Assembly (NCBI GenBank): GCA_964413055.1 | Contig: CAYPRB010000002.1 | Span: forward strand, 62,001 to 126,000 | Length of the DNA: 64,000 bases | Reading direction: 5' to 3' | Origin: UBA3102 sp964413055 | Lineage (GTDB): Bacteria > Bacillota > Desulfotomaculia > Desulfotomaculales > Pelotomaculaceae | In this document: piece by piece, positions 43,005-52,263 of the stretch | How positions within the stretch are numbered: position 1 is the first letter of the stretch | Layout: each line of letters begins with the position of its first letter | Position numbers and translations under genes: made by a program | Notes under the pieces: model-generated | Database searches by the model: none | The model's input: the letters and a program-made list of their open reading frames with translations, nothing else | Told to the model about the DNA's origin: nothing

Positions 43005-44579
43005 ATGTCTGCGGTGCAAATATACGATACGACGCTTCGTGACGGCACCCAGAAGGAAGGCATTTCTTTTTCCTGTGAAGACAAAATTAAAATAGCATTA
43101 TGTTTGGATCAGGCCGGTTTTCACTATATAGAAGGAGGCTGGCCCGGTTCTAATCCCAAGGATCTTGATTTTTTCAGGCGTATTAAGAACTATGACCTGA
43201 AGAATTCCCGGCTGGTAGCCTTTGGTTCTACCCGCAAACAAGGTGTGCCGGCAGAAAACGACGCCAGTATAAAATCTATTATCGATTCCGGGGTGTGGGT
43301 GGCGACAATTTTTGGCAAGACGTGGGATTTTCATGCCACCAAGGCCCTGGGGATTACCCGGAAAGAAAATCTGAACCTGATCCGGGATACTTTAGCCTAT
43401 TTGAAGCGCCGCGGCCGGGAGGTCTTTTTTGACGCGGAGCATTTTTTTGACGGTTATAAAGCCAACCCGCAGTACGCCCTGGAGGCGGTTAAAGCGGCAC
43501 AGGAAGGCGGCGCGTCCGTCGTGGTACTGTGCGATACCAACGGGGGCAGCCTGCCCCTGGAAATAAAGGAAATTGTAACCGCCGTTAAAAGTTATCTGGA
43601 CGTTCCCCTGGGTATTCACGCTCATAATGACGGTGCAATGGCGGCGGCGAATTCTCTCCTGGCGGTACAGGCCGGGGCGGTGCAGGTGCAGGGTACGGTG
43701 AACGGTTACGGGGAAAGGTGCGGGAACGCCGACCTGTGCTCCGTGATTCCGAATCTCAGCCTGAAGTGCGGTATCGCAACTATTCCCCGTGCCAATATCG
43801 CCCACCTCACCGAGGTTTCGCGTTATGTCAGCGAGGTGGCCAACGTCAGTTCCAATCCCAACCAGCCTTACGTGGGATTCAGCGCCTTCGCGCATAAGGG
43901 AGGCGTACACGTCAACGCCCTGATGAAAGATTCCCGGACTTACGAGCACATCGCTCCGGAACTGGTGGGAAATCGCCGCCGGGTGCTGGTGTCGGAACTT
44001 TCGGGGATGTCGAATTTACTGTACAAGTATAAAGAGTGGGGTTTGAAGCTGGACCAGCAGACCCCGGAGGACAGGCGTTTGCTGGAGGAAATAAAACACC
44101 TGGAAAACCAGGGTTTCCAGTTCGAGGAGGCGGAAGGTTCTTTTGAACTGCTCACCCGCAAGGTTTTTAACGGCTACCGGGAGCCGTTTACCCTGGAGTC
44201 CCTCCGCTTGATGATCGAAAAGAAAGAAAACGGCCTGCCCTATGCCGAAGCCATTATCAAGGTCAAGGTGGGCGACCAGATCGTGCATACCGCGGCCGAG
44301 GGCAACGGCCCGGTGAACGCCCTGGACAACGCCGCGCGGAAAGCGCTGGAAGAGTTTTTCCCGTGCATTAAGAAGATGCATCTTACCGACTACAAAGTCC
44401 GGGTGCTTGATGAAAAAGACGGCACCGGGGCGGTGGTCCGGGTGCATATAGAAACTGCCGCCGGCAGGTATTCCTGGGGCACGGTGGGGGTTTCCAGCAA
44501 TATTATCGAGGCCAGCTGGCAGGCGCTGGCGGACAGCATCGCCTACGGACTTTTAAAACTGGAGGAATCCGAAGCTTAG
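43005..44579 (+). CDS. cimA: (R)-citramalate synthase
   Basis: 524 residues. It makes citramalate from pyruvate and acetyl-CoA, the start of the threonine-independent isoleucine route. The N-terminus YDTTLRDGTQKEGISFSCEDKIKIA and YIEGGWPGSNPKDLDFF distinguish the CimA type from LeuA; HAHNDGAMAAANSLLAVQAGAVQVQGTVNGYGERCGNADL is the catalytic block, and a C-terminal regulatory domain (about 400-515) is present. It closes the operon that LeuBCD serve, giving 2-oxobutyrate for IlvB. No threonine dehydratase gene occurs in the window. Confidence 0.95.
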   Translation: MSAVQIYDTTLRDGTQKEGISFSCEDKIKIALCLDQAGFHYIEGGWPGSNPKDLDFFRRIKNYDLKNSRLVAFGSTRKQGVPAENDASIKSIIDSGVWVATIFGKTWDFHATKALGITRKENLNLIRDTLAYLKRRGREVFFDAEHFFDGYKANPQYALEAVKAAQEGGASVVVLCDTNGGSLPLEIKEIVTAVKSYLDVPLGIHAHNDGAMAAANSLLAVQAGAVQVQGTVNGYGERCGNADLCSVIPNLSLKCGIATIPRANIAHLTEVSRYVSEVANVSSNPNQPYVGFSAFAHKGGVHVNALMKDSRTYEHIAPELVGNRRRVLVSELSGMSNLLYKYKEWGLKLDQQTPEDRRLLEEIKHLENQGFQFEEAEGSFELLTRKVFNGYREPFTLESLRLMIEKKENGLPYAEAIIKVKVGDQIVHTAAEGNGPVNALDNAARKALEEFFPCIKKMHLTDYKVRVLDEKDGTGAVVRVHIETAAGRYSWGTVGVSSNIIEASWQALADSIAYGLLKLEESEA

Positions 44580-44608
44580 AAACACCAGTGTAAGGAGGAG
44601 CGCAGCCG

Positions 44609-45451
44609 TTGGAGCAGTTCTGGCTTTCCAGCCTGGATTATTTAAAAACATTGCTTAAATTTAATTTAAACAGCATTATTGATGTCCTGATCGTGGCGTT
44701 TGTGATTTACCGGCTGATGCTTTTGATAAAAGGAACCCGGGCGGTTCAGCTGATCAAAGGCGTGGTGGTGTTGTTGGTGGCCACCGCGCTTGCCAGTCTG
44801 TTCAATCTTTACACCATGAGCTGGCTTTTAAAACATGCCATGACGGCACTGGTGGTTGCGCTGCCGATTGTGTTTCAGCCCGAACTCAGGCGGGCACTGG
44901 AGAAATTGGGCAGCGGCAAATTTTTGGCCCGTACTTCTATGGTGACCGGGACCGGGGAAATTAACCAGGATAAAGTAATCACTGAAATTACCCGGTCGGT
45001 GGCGGTGCTTTCCAAGAACCGGACGGGAGCGTTGATTGTCCTGGAACGTGCCACCGGGCTGGAAGAGCATATGGATACCGGGGTAAAAATTGACGGGATC
45101 GTATCGGCGGAATTCCTGGTAAATTTATTTATTCCGAAAACGCCCCTGCACGACGGGGCCGTGGTTATCCGCGGAGGACGGGTGGTTGCCGCGGCTTGTT
45201 TTTTACCCCTGAGTGAAAACCCCTACCTTACCAGTGAACTGGGCACGAGGCACCGGGCCGGTATTGGTATTACCGAAATTTCCGATGCGGTGGCGGTGAT
45301 TGTTTCGGAGGAAACCGGGACCGTGTCCGTAGCGGTAGAAGGCGCGATCGCCCGGGATTTTAACGAGGCCGAGCTGCAGGACCGTCTGTCCAGGTTTTTT
45401 GACAACCGGACCGCTAATTCTATATCATCATTGTGGTCCAGGAGGGAATAA
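44609..45451 (+). CDS. cdaA: Diadenylate cyclase CdaA
   Basis: 280 residues; TTG start with AAGGAGGAGCG. Three N-terminal membrane helices (about 18-85) precede the DAC domain (about 105-265) with the catalytic DGA motif in PLHDGAVVIRGG and RHR in LGTRHRAGIGITE. It makes c-di-AMP from two ATP. The order cdaA-cdaR-glmM is the conserved Firmicute arrangement in which CdaR and GlmM control the cyclase. It follows cimA by 29 bases and may get read-through from the ilv-leu operon. Confidence 0.96.
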   Translation: MEQFWLSSLDYLKTLLKFNLNSIIDVLIVAFVIYRLMLLIKGTRAVQLIKGVVVLLVATALASLFNLYTMSWLLKHAMTALVVALPIVFQPELRRALEKLGSGKFLARTSMVTGTGEINQDKVITEITRSVAVLSKNRTGALIVLERATGLEEHMDTGVKIDGIVSAEFLVNLFIPKTPLHDGAVVIRGGRVVAAACFLPLSENPYLTSELGTRHRAGIGITEISDAVAVIVSEETGTVSVAVEGAIARDFNEAELQDRLSRFFDNRTANSISSLWSRRE

Positions 45452-45452
45452 A

Positions 45453-46388
45453 GTGGTCCGTCTAAAATGGCACAACAATGCGTTTAAACTGCTTTCTTTA
45501 ATGCTGGCCTTCGTGTTGTGGGTTTATGTGAGTAACGAGCAAAACCCGGTCCGGGAAAAGAATATCAATATCAGTCTGGAATATTCTGGTTTAGGACAGG
45601 ACTTTATTATTACCGAAGGAATGCCGGAAAGCATTGAAGTTAAGGTGAAGGGCAGCAGCAGTCAACTGGCCAACCTGGCCCCGTGGAGTTTTAAAGCTGT
45701 GGTCGACCTGCCCGAAGGGAAGGCCGGTGACATGGTATTACCGGTGCGGGTTACCGCGCCCGCGGGGTTGGAGGTATCGCAGGTGAGCCCGGAAGAAGTG
45801 GCGCTTAAAGTGGACCGGCTGGTGGACCGGAAGGTTTCCGTGGCAGTAGAACTGCGGGGCACCCCGGCCCGGGGCTATGCAGCCCAGACCCCGGAATGCC
45901 AGCCCGATACGGTGATTGTCAGGGGGCCGGCCACGGTAGTGAATAGTATTGACCGGGTTAATGCCGTGGTTAATATTGATGCGGCGCAGGCGGATATTGA
46001 GCAGGATATTCCGGTGGATGCCGGACCTCATAATGTTTCATTAAGTCCCACCCTGGTTAAGGTGACGGTTCCCGTTTCCGGTACGTTTATCGATAAGACG
46101 GTTCCGGTGCTGACCCGGGTGAGCGGCAGTCCTGCCGAAGGATTCCTCATGACCGGCAGTTTTTCCGAGCCGGCTACGGTCCGGATTTCCGGTCCGGCTG
46201 CCGTACTGAACGAAATTAACGCCGTTGAAACTGAGGTTATTGATGTTCAGGGGGCAGAGCAAAGCTTGAACCGGGAAGTACAACTGTCCCTGCCGCCGGA
46301 TGTTGAGGCAATGCAGCCGGACCGGGTGCAGCTAATAGTAGAAATTAGCGCGGAAGAAGAACCTGCCTCTCCGGTACGAGAGGAATAA
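45453..46388 (+). CDS. cdaR: CdaR (YbbR-domain) regulator of diadenylate cyclase
   Basis: 311 residues from GTG 45453, with GGAGGG upstream; longer readings lie within cdaA. One N-terminal membrane helix (LLSLMLAFVLWVYVSNEQNPVRE) is followed by about three to four YbbR repeats of roughly 80 residues, with repeated motifs such as PESIEVKVKGSSSQL, PDTVIVRGPATVVNSI and PATVRISGPAAVLNEI. The bulk should be outside the membrane, contacting CdaA through the helix. Confidence 0.93.
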   Translation: MVRLKWHNNAFKLLSLMLAFVLWVYVSNEQNPVREKNINISLEYSGLGQDFIITEGMPESIEVKVKGSSSQLANLAPWSFKAVVDLPEGKAGDMVLPVRVTAPAGLEVSQVSPEEVALKVDRLVDRKVSVAVELRGTPARGYAAQTPECQPDTVIVRGPATVVNSIDRVNAVVNIDAAQADIEQDIPVDAGPHNVSLSPTLVKVTVPVSGTFIDKTVPVLTRVSGSPAEGFLMTGSFSEPATVRISGPAAVLNEINAVETEVIDVQGAEQSLNREVQLSLPPDVEAMQPDRVQLIVEISAEEEPASPVREE

Positions 46389-46447
46389 ATATTTTCCCAA
46401 GTCCGGTTGTTGACCATAAAGCATCTGACGGCATAAAGTGTACTAAA

Positions 46448-46477
46448 TTGACAAATAGACAGCGGTATAGTTATAAT
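46448..46477 (+). promoter_or_regulatory. Promoter upstream of glmM
   Basis: TTGACA at 46448-46453 and TATAAT at 46472-46477 with an 18-base spacer, about 35 bases before the glmM start. It would give glmM transcription independent of cdaAR. Confidence 0.75.
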
Positions 46478-46510
46478 ATAATGTAATTTTGCGAAAGGAG
46501 ACATGGTGTT

Positions 46511-47866
46511 ATGGGGGATATGTTCGGTACTGACGGGGTCAGGGGGGTGGCCAACCGCGAATTAGCTCCCGAACTTGCTTTTAAGCTGGGCCGGGCGGGT
46601 GCCCATGTCCTGGCCCGTGACGGCAGCAGTACCGGTGTGGTGATCGGAAAAGACACCCGTTTGTCCGGGGACATGCTGGAATCAGCCATGGTGGCCGGGA
46701 TTTGTTCGGCCGGGGTCAATGTTTTGCAGGTGGGTATTATGCCCACGCCCGCTATTGCCTTTCTGACACGGGAACTGAGGGCTGCCGCGGGGGTGATGAT
46801 TTCCGCCTCCCACAACCCGGTTGAAGATAACGGGATCAAGTTTTTCGGACCCAGCGGCTACAAGCTTTCCGAAGCGCTCGAAGACGAAATTGAAGACCTG
46901 GTCAGGGATAATTGTGCCGGTGTTCCTTCGCCCGTGGGAAAAGCGGTGGGGCACACTTTCCAGGTGCGTGACGCTGCTGACCGATACGAGCGTTACGCTT
47001 GCGGTACGGTCAACGCGGATTTGAAAGGCCTGAAAATTGTCGTCGACTGTGCCAACGGTGCCGCTTACCACGTTGCACCCCGGATTTACCGCCGGATGGG
47101 AGCCGAGGTAGTGCCCGTCTTTAACCACCCGGACGGGTTAAACATCAACGACGGCTGCGGTTCCACCCACCCGGAAGCCCTGATGGAAGCGGTTGTGGCA
47201 CACGGAGCCGACCTGGGCCTGGCTCATGACGGCGACGCTGACCGGGTTCTGGCCGTCGATGCGGGGGGCCGGCTGGTTGACGGGGACCAAATAATGCTGG
47301 TTTGTGCGCGGCATTTAAAAGAAAAAGGGATGCTGACCAACAACACCGTGGTAGTAACGGTAATGAGCAACCTGGGCCTGCACCTGGCGCTAAAAGATGC
47401 GGGTATCAGAGTGTTGAAAACCAGGGTGGGCGACCGGTATGTTCTGGAAGAGATGCTGCGTACCGGCGCCGTGTTTGGTGGAGAACAATCCGGGCACATT
47501 ATTTTTCTGGATCTCAACCGCACCGGGGACGGTATCTTGACGGCCTTACAGTTGCTGTCCGTGATGCAGGCAAGCAGGCAGTCCCTGGAAGAACTGGCCG
47601 GCCGGATGGAGCGCCTGCCCCAATTGCTGGAAAATATTCCAGTTGCCGACAAACAAGCGGTGATGGACAGTCCGGTGCTGGCCGAAGCAATTGCGGAAGA
47701 AGAGAAAATGCTGAACGGGACGGGACGCATTTTAGTGCGGCCTTCTGGCACCGAGCCGCTGGTCCGGGTAATGGTGGAAGGTCGAAATGAAAAACAGCTG
47801 CAAGAAGTTACCGGAAGGTTGGCAAAAGTAATCAAAGAAAGAATTATCACCGGAGGTGAGGTTTAG
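46511..47866 (+). CDS. glmM: Phosphoglucosamine mutase
   Basis: 451 residues. Converts glucosamine-6-P to glucosamine-1-P for UDP-GlcNAc. The phosphoserine is S100 in ISASHNP; the metal loop is DGDADRVLAVD (near residue 240), the sugar loop GEQSGHIIF, and the phosphate loop RPSGTEPLVRVM near the C-terminus. GlmM also binds CdaA and lowers its activity in several Firmicutes, which fits the gene order. The glmS ribozyme and glmS follow, so two consecutive steps of the pathway are adjacent. Confidence 0.97.
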   Translation: MGDMFGTDGVRGVANRELAPELAFKLGRAGAHVLARDGSSTGVVIGKDTRLSGDMLESAMVAGICSAGVNVLQVGIMPTPAIAFLTRELRAAAGVMISASHNPVEDNGIKFFGPSGYKLSEALEDEIEDLVRDNCAGVPSPVGKAVGHTFQVRDAADRYERYACGTVNADLKGLKIVVDCANGAAYHVAPRIYRRMGAEVVPVFNHPDGLNINDGCGSTHPEALMEAVVAHGADLGLAHDGDADRVLAVDAGGRLVDGDQIMLVCARHLKEKGMLTNNTVVVTVMSNLGLHLALKDAGIRVLKTRVGDRYVLEEMLRTGAVFGGEQSGHIIFLDLNRTGDGILTALQLLSVMQASRQSLEELAGRMERLPQLLENIPVADKQAVMDSPVLAEAIAEEEKMLNGTGRILVRPSGTEPLVRVMVEGRNEKQLQEVTGRLAKVIKERIITGGEV

Positions 47867-47912
47867 AGATAAACTTTGGTTTTTTCAAACCCTATTAAAC
47901 TAAAAAAATTCA

Positions 47913-48110
47913 AGCGCCAGAACCCATTCCCGAATTTAAAATTCAAAAGTTGAGTTTTGAAATTGGAATCAGGAATTACCGCAGGGTAAATTCCCCAGGG
48001 GTTGACGAGGAGGGGGTTAATCGAATTTTTCGGCGGGTGCCCCCCGGTTTCGGCCGAACCGTTAAAGGCATGACAAAACCACCGGGTAACCGGTGGGACA
48101 AAAATGCCGG
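47913..48110 (+). ncRNA. glmS ribozyme-riboswitch
   Basis: The self-cleaving core begins A|GCGCCAGAAC at 47913/47914, the conserved cleavage site. It contains GACGAGGAGGGGG at 48004-48016 with TTAATCGA, the P3.1/P4 region CGGCGGGTGCCCCCCGG, and a closing helix GGCATGAC...GGGACAAAAATGCC ending near 48109. Glucosamine-6-phosphate triggers cleavage and lowers glmS expression. After it TAGGC-ATA-GCCTA (48126-48138) and a T-run make a weak terminator-like hairpin. The region up to the glmS ATG (48321) has no other recognised element. Confidence 0.93.
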
Positions 48111-48320
48111 CGGCCGGAAAAGGCATAGGCATAGCCTAATGGTTTTTTTATTGCTGTTTTTAGTAGGACAAAGATGCCGAAATTTCATGCCGTGGCTTTA
48201 GTGTGCCCGGCATTTTTATTTGTAGTAAGGGATTTAGCGAGCGAGTTCCAATATCAAGGTCTAGTAGACCGCCTGCTGAAGGACGAATTTATTCGGGATG
48301 AAACCGGGAGGTTGTTAATA

Positions 48321-50150
48321 ATGTGCGGTATTGTGGGTTATATCGGTCCCCAAGAGACCGTTTCCATTTTAATAGAGGGATTGGAAAAACTGGAGTACCG
48401 CGGTTATGATTCCGCGGGTGTGGCATTTGCGGAAGGCAGCAGCATAAAATTATTAAAGAAAAAGGGTAAGCTCGCCGTGCTCAGGGAAAGCCTGAACGGG
48501 CATAATTACCTGGCCGCGGCGGGGATCGGGCATACACGCTGGGCGACGCACGGCCGGCCGAGTGATCTTAATGCGCACCCGCACTCTGACTGTACCGGCC
48601 GGTTTGCTGTGGTGCATAATGGGATTATTGAAAATTATTTCAGCATCAAAGAATGGCTGCAGCTGCAGGGGCATGTTTTCCGTTCCGAGACGGACACCGA
48701 GGTATTGCCCCACCTGGTGGAACATTTTTACGACGGTGATTTGGAAGCGGCGGTGCTGGAAATAGTGGCCATACTGGAAGGTTCTTTCGCCATCGCCGTG
48801 ATTACCTCCCACGAGCCGGAAAAAGTGGTTGCCTTTCGCCAGGACAGCCCGCTGGTAGTGGGACTGGGCCGGGGAGAGAATTATCTGGCCTCGGATATTC
48901 CTGCTATTTTGAAGCACACCCGCCGGACTTACGTGCTCAACGACGGGGAGATGGCGGTATTGGAGGCCGGCCGGACCAGGGTGCTGGACCGGCGGGGCAA
49001 CGGGATCATTAAGGATGTCACCGAAGTAAAGTGGAAAGCGGAACAGGCCGAAAAAAGCGGGTACGAACACTTCATGCTCAAAGAAATCTACGAGCAGCCC
49101 CGGGCGTTGCGGGACACCCTGAGCGGGCGGATTGCGCCGGACGGTTCCGGAGTGGTGCTTGAGGGGGTCAACCTGTCTCCGGAAGAAATCAAGGGCTTGA
49201 AGAAGATTTACATTACCGCCTGCGGTACCGCCTATCACACCGGCCTGGTGGGTAAGCACCTTATAGAAAAGATCGTGCGGCTGCCGGTGGAGGTTGACGT
49301 CGCCTCCGAATTTCGTTACCGCCAGCCCATTATTGAGCCTGGCACCCTGGTGGTGGTGATCAGCCAGTCCGGTGAAACAGCCGATACCCTGGCCGCACTG
49401 CGGGAGGCCAGGCGGCAGGGGGCGCGGGTGGTGGTCGTGACCAACGTGGTGGGGAGTTCTGTGGCCAGGGAGGCGGACGGCATCATTTACACCTGGGCCG
49501 GTCCCGAAATTGCCGTGGCTTCAACCAAGGCCTACACCACCCAACTGGTGTCCATGTACCTGTTGGCGCTTTACCTGGCTAAAAGCCGCGGTACCGTGGA
49601 GCCGGGCGAAACCAAGGAAATTATTCTGGGCCTGCAAAAGCTTGCCGGCAAGGCACAGTCAATTCTCAGCAATTCGGCCGAAGTAAAAGTGTTTGCCGGT
49701 GAACTTGCTTCTTGCAGGGATATTTTCTTTATCGGCCGGGGACTGGATTACGCCGTGGCCATGGAAGGGTCGCTGAAGCTGAAAGAAATTTCCTACCTGC
49801 ATGCCGAAGCCTGCGCCGCCGGAGAATTAAAACACGGCACCCTGGCCCTGATCGAAGACAACGTGCCCGTGGTGGCCCTGGTCACCCAGGAGGATACCTT
49901 TGACAAAATGGTCGGTAACATCCAGGAGGTCAGCGCCCGCGGTGCCTCCGTGGTAGTGCTGGCTAATGAAGGCCTCAATGAGTTAGAAAAAGTAACCGGC
50001 AAGGTGATCTACATTCCCAGGACGCACCCGCTCCTGGCCCCGGTACTGGCCGTTATCCCGCTGCAGCTGCTGGCCTACCACGTGGCGGTGGCCAGGGGCT
50101 GCGACGTGGATAAACCCCGCAACCTGGCCAAAAGCGTCACGGTGGAGTAG
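48321..50150 (+). CDS. glmS: Glutamine-fructose-6-phosphate aminotransferase (isomerising)
   Basis: 609 residues, the usual length. ATG 48321 is right because Cys2 (MCGIVGYIG) becomes the N-terminal nucleophile after Met removal; GGGAGG precedes it. A 49-codon in-frame extension upstream would bury that cysteine. The glutaminase domain (about 1-220, GHTRWATHG) is followed by two SIS domains with GTAYHTGLVGK and SQSGETADTLAALREA, and a C-terminal KSVTVE tail. It makes glucosamine-6-phosphate for the cell wall and is controlled by the ribozyme. Confidence 0.97.
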   Translation: MCGIVGYIGPQETVSILIEGLEKLEYRGYDSAGVAFAEGSSIKLLKKKGKLAVLRESLNGHNYLAAAGIGHTRWATHGRPSDLNAHPHSDCTGRFAVVHNGIIENYFSIKEWLQLQGHVFRSETDTEVLPHLVEHFYDGDLEAAVLEIVAILEGSFAIAVITSHEPEKVVAFRQDSPLVVGLGRGENYLASDIPAILKHTRRTYVLNDGEMAVLEAGRTRVLDRRGNGIIKDVTEVKWKAEQAEKSGYEHFMLKEIYEQPRALRDTLSGRIAPDGSGVVLEGVNLSPEEIKGLKKIYITACGTAYHTGLVGKHLIEKIVRLPVEVDVASEFRYRQPIIEPGTLVVVISQSGETADTLAALREARRQGARVVVVTNVVGSSVAREADGIIYTWAGPEIAVASTKAYTTQLVSMYLLALYLAKSRGTVEPGETKEIILGLQKLAGKAQSILSNSAEVKVFAGELASCRDIFFIGRGLDYAVAMEGSLKLKEISYLHAEACAAGELKHGTLALIEDNVPVVALVTQEDTFDKMVGNIQEVSARGASVVVLANEGLNELEKVTGKVIYIPRTHPLLAPVLAVIPLQLLAYHVAVARGCDVDKPRNLAKSVTVE

Positions 50151-50334
50151 GGACAGGGGGTACCTTATACATTGACGACGACATCAATATTACAGACCAC
50201 CCTAATGATGTGTGGGAGCTAAAAGAGGTACGGGAGATACCTTAAAGATACCGATTTTATATTAATAAAGGAAACCAAGTAGTGGTTTCTTACGTCAATA
50301 CTTTATAGAGAAAAATTTCAAAGGAGTTTTGCTT

Positions 50335-51203
50335 GTGAAGAAGAAATGGTTGATAGTTTTTGGTGCTGTCTTTTTAGTTGCCGTTCTCGCTACAGTGGGT
50401 TTTGCTGCTAATCCAACCAAATTAATTGTCAACGGCCAGGAAATTAAGCCGGATGTTGCCCCACGGATAATAATGGCAGGACTATGATACCTATCAGGTG
50501 GGTTGCCGAAGCGTTAGGTGCTGATGTTCAATGGGATGAACACGCTAACGCTGTCCGGATTAATAGTAGCCAATGTCCAATTTGCAAACCGCTTTCAAAA
50601 GAACAAATTGAAACAATAATCCAGGCACAGGGAAAGCATAAAGATGCATATTACTTTGATGGTCTTTCATATGACTTTATCAATATGGATGATGATGCCG
50701 ATTGGGAAATAGTAGTCAAAATTGATGGAGCAGTACATCGAGGCAACTTTTTTATCTTTGATAAGGATTCATGTGGAGATTATAAACTAATAACAGAACA
50801 AGAGTGGAAAGTAGAAGAATGGGATTTTAGAAATCCTATAGAGATAGATGGCAATAAACTATTTAAACTGGTTACCCGGACAGGAGGTACCGGGCTGGAT
50901 ATTTTTAACACGCATCTTGTATACCTAAAAGAGGGTAATTTCTTAGAAGCCTGGCAGGGTACTTTATTTGAGCGGTCAGTAATGTTGCCGGGAGCATACT
51001 GCAAGAAAGTCGGCAGTTATCAATTTGATGTTGAAAGTAAACGACTTTACGCGTGGGAAACAACCTGCCAATTGGAACGGGATGCATATACTCCAAAAGG
51101 GGAATTTACAACTACAACTACTGTTTACTCGTTTAATGGGCAAAAATTTACGGCAGATAAAGTAACTACCAAGGAAAAAACTACTGATGTGTCGGCCGGT
51201 TGA
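50335..51203 (+). pseudogene. Frameshifted secreted protein with copper-amine-oxidase-like N-terminal domain
   Basis: GTG 50335 (AAGGAG at 50321) opens a signal peptide KKKWLIVFGAVFLVAVLATVGFAA and the domain start TKLIVNGQEIKPDVAPRII, but the frame ends at TGA 50485-50487. The domain continues in the next frame as MIPIRWVAEALGADVQWDEHANAVRI. Inserting one A in ATAATAATGG near 50473 restores PRIINGRTMIPIRW, the normal motif. The remainder (about residues 95-290) is an FG-GAP-like uncharacterised region with YDFINMDDDADWEIVVKIDG. Either a real one-base loss or a sequencing error. Confidence 0.75.
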
Positions 51204-51237
51204 CTAGTACATATCACATTCTAGGAGGGAAACAATC

Positions 51238-52119
51238 TTGAAAAAACCACTTGTGTCAATTGGGATCCTGCTGCTGGTCGTTTTCCTGTTCGGTTGTACA
51301 GCCGGGGAGCAACCGGAGCAGACCGGTGCCGCAGATAATGAGGCGGCCGTTAGGCAACTGGTTGCGGACTTCGGGGCGAAGCTTAAGGAAGTCACCCTAA
51401 TCGCCCCCGCCGAAGTAGTGCGCGAGAGCCTGCAGGAGCACTACCATGATTATGTATCGCTGGCGCTGCTTGCCGCATGGCAGGCCGATCCGGAGAATGC
51501 TCCCGGGCGTATGGTCTCCAGCCCATGGCCGGAACGCATCGAGGTGCTGAGCATTGGGGAACGCGCAGCGGATGTGTACGAGGTAGAGGGCGAAATCGTG
51601 GAAGTAACGAGTACGGAAGGGGAGGGTATCAGGCGCCCGATCACCCTCACAGTAAAGAAAACCGAAGGTAACTGGCTGATTGACGCGGTGACGCTGGGCG
51701 AGTACCCGACCTCCGAGGGGATTGTGTATCGGAACGCTGAGTATGGTTTTACCTTTTCCCTGCCCGCAAGCTGGGAAGGGTATGAGATTGTGACTGAAGA
51801 GTGGGAGGGTACCGCAATTGAAGGTTCAGCAGAAGAGGACGGGATCGCGGAAACCGGACCGATGATCTTGATCAGGCATCCTCAGTGGACATCTGAAGAC
51901 CCGCGCCAGGACATCCCGGTCATGGTGTTCACCAGCGCGCAGTGGGAAGCGCTGCAGCAGAGGGATTTCAGCGTTGGCGCCGCGCCGGTCGGTCCGCGCG
52001 AGCTTGATCGGAACAGCGGGTATGTTTTCGCGCTTCCGGCGCGGTACAACTTCGCCTTCCCGACCGGATACAAAGAGGTGGAGGACATTCTGGAAGGTAA
52101 TCCACTTCAGGCATCATAA
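51238..52119 (+). CDS. Lipoprotein of unknown function
   Basis: 293 residues; TTG start with TAGGAGGG upstream. Signal peptide MKKPLVSIGILLLVVFLFGC with the lipobox at C20. Residues about 35-155 resemble a small NTF2/DUF4878-like fold (VRQLVADFGAKLKEV...ITLTVKKTEGNWLIDAVTLGEYP), and a second part (about 160-285) starts YRNAEYGFTFSLPASWEGYE, a pattern seen in PsbP-like or DUF-type extracellular domains. I cannot assign a function. It follows the frameshifted gene by 34 bases and may share its transcript. Confidence 0.75.
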   Translation: MKKPLVSIGILLLVVFLFGCTAGEQPEQTGAADNEAAVRQLVADFGAKLKEVTLIAPAEVVRESLQEHYHDYVSLALLAAWQADPENAPGRMVSSPWPERIEVLSIGERAADVYEVEGEIVEVTSTEGEGIRRPITLTVKKTEGNWLIDAVTLGEYPTSEGIVYRNAEYGFTFSLPASWEGYEIVTEEWEGTAIEGSAEEDGIAETGPMILIRHPQWTSEDPRQDIPVMVFTSAQWEALQQRDFSVGAAPVGPRELDRNSGYVFALPARYNFAFPTGYKEVEDILEGNPLQAS

Positions 52120-52263
52120 ACAAAAAGGGACCATGGCAGCACCGTAGAATTTTGTTTTAAGGGCGTGTTAGCCTCTCCCGTGTTAACCCTTCGTGGGGCA
52201 TTACGGGAATAGCAGAGAACTTGAACAAGGTTATATAAAAAATTTTTAGTTAGGGTGTATGAA

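Noticed and set aside
48174..48320. 49-residue N-terminal extension of GlmS
   Set aside because: GlmS needs Cys directly after the initiator Met; ATG 48321 has a ribosome site.
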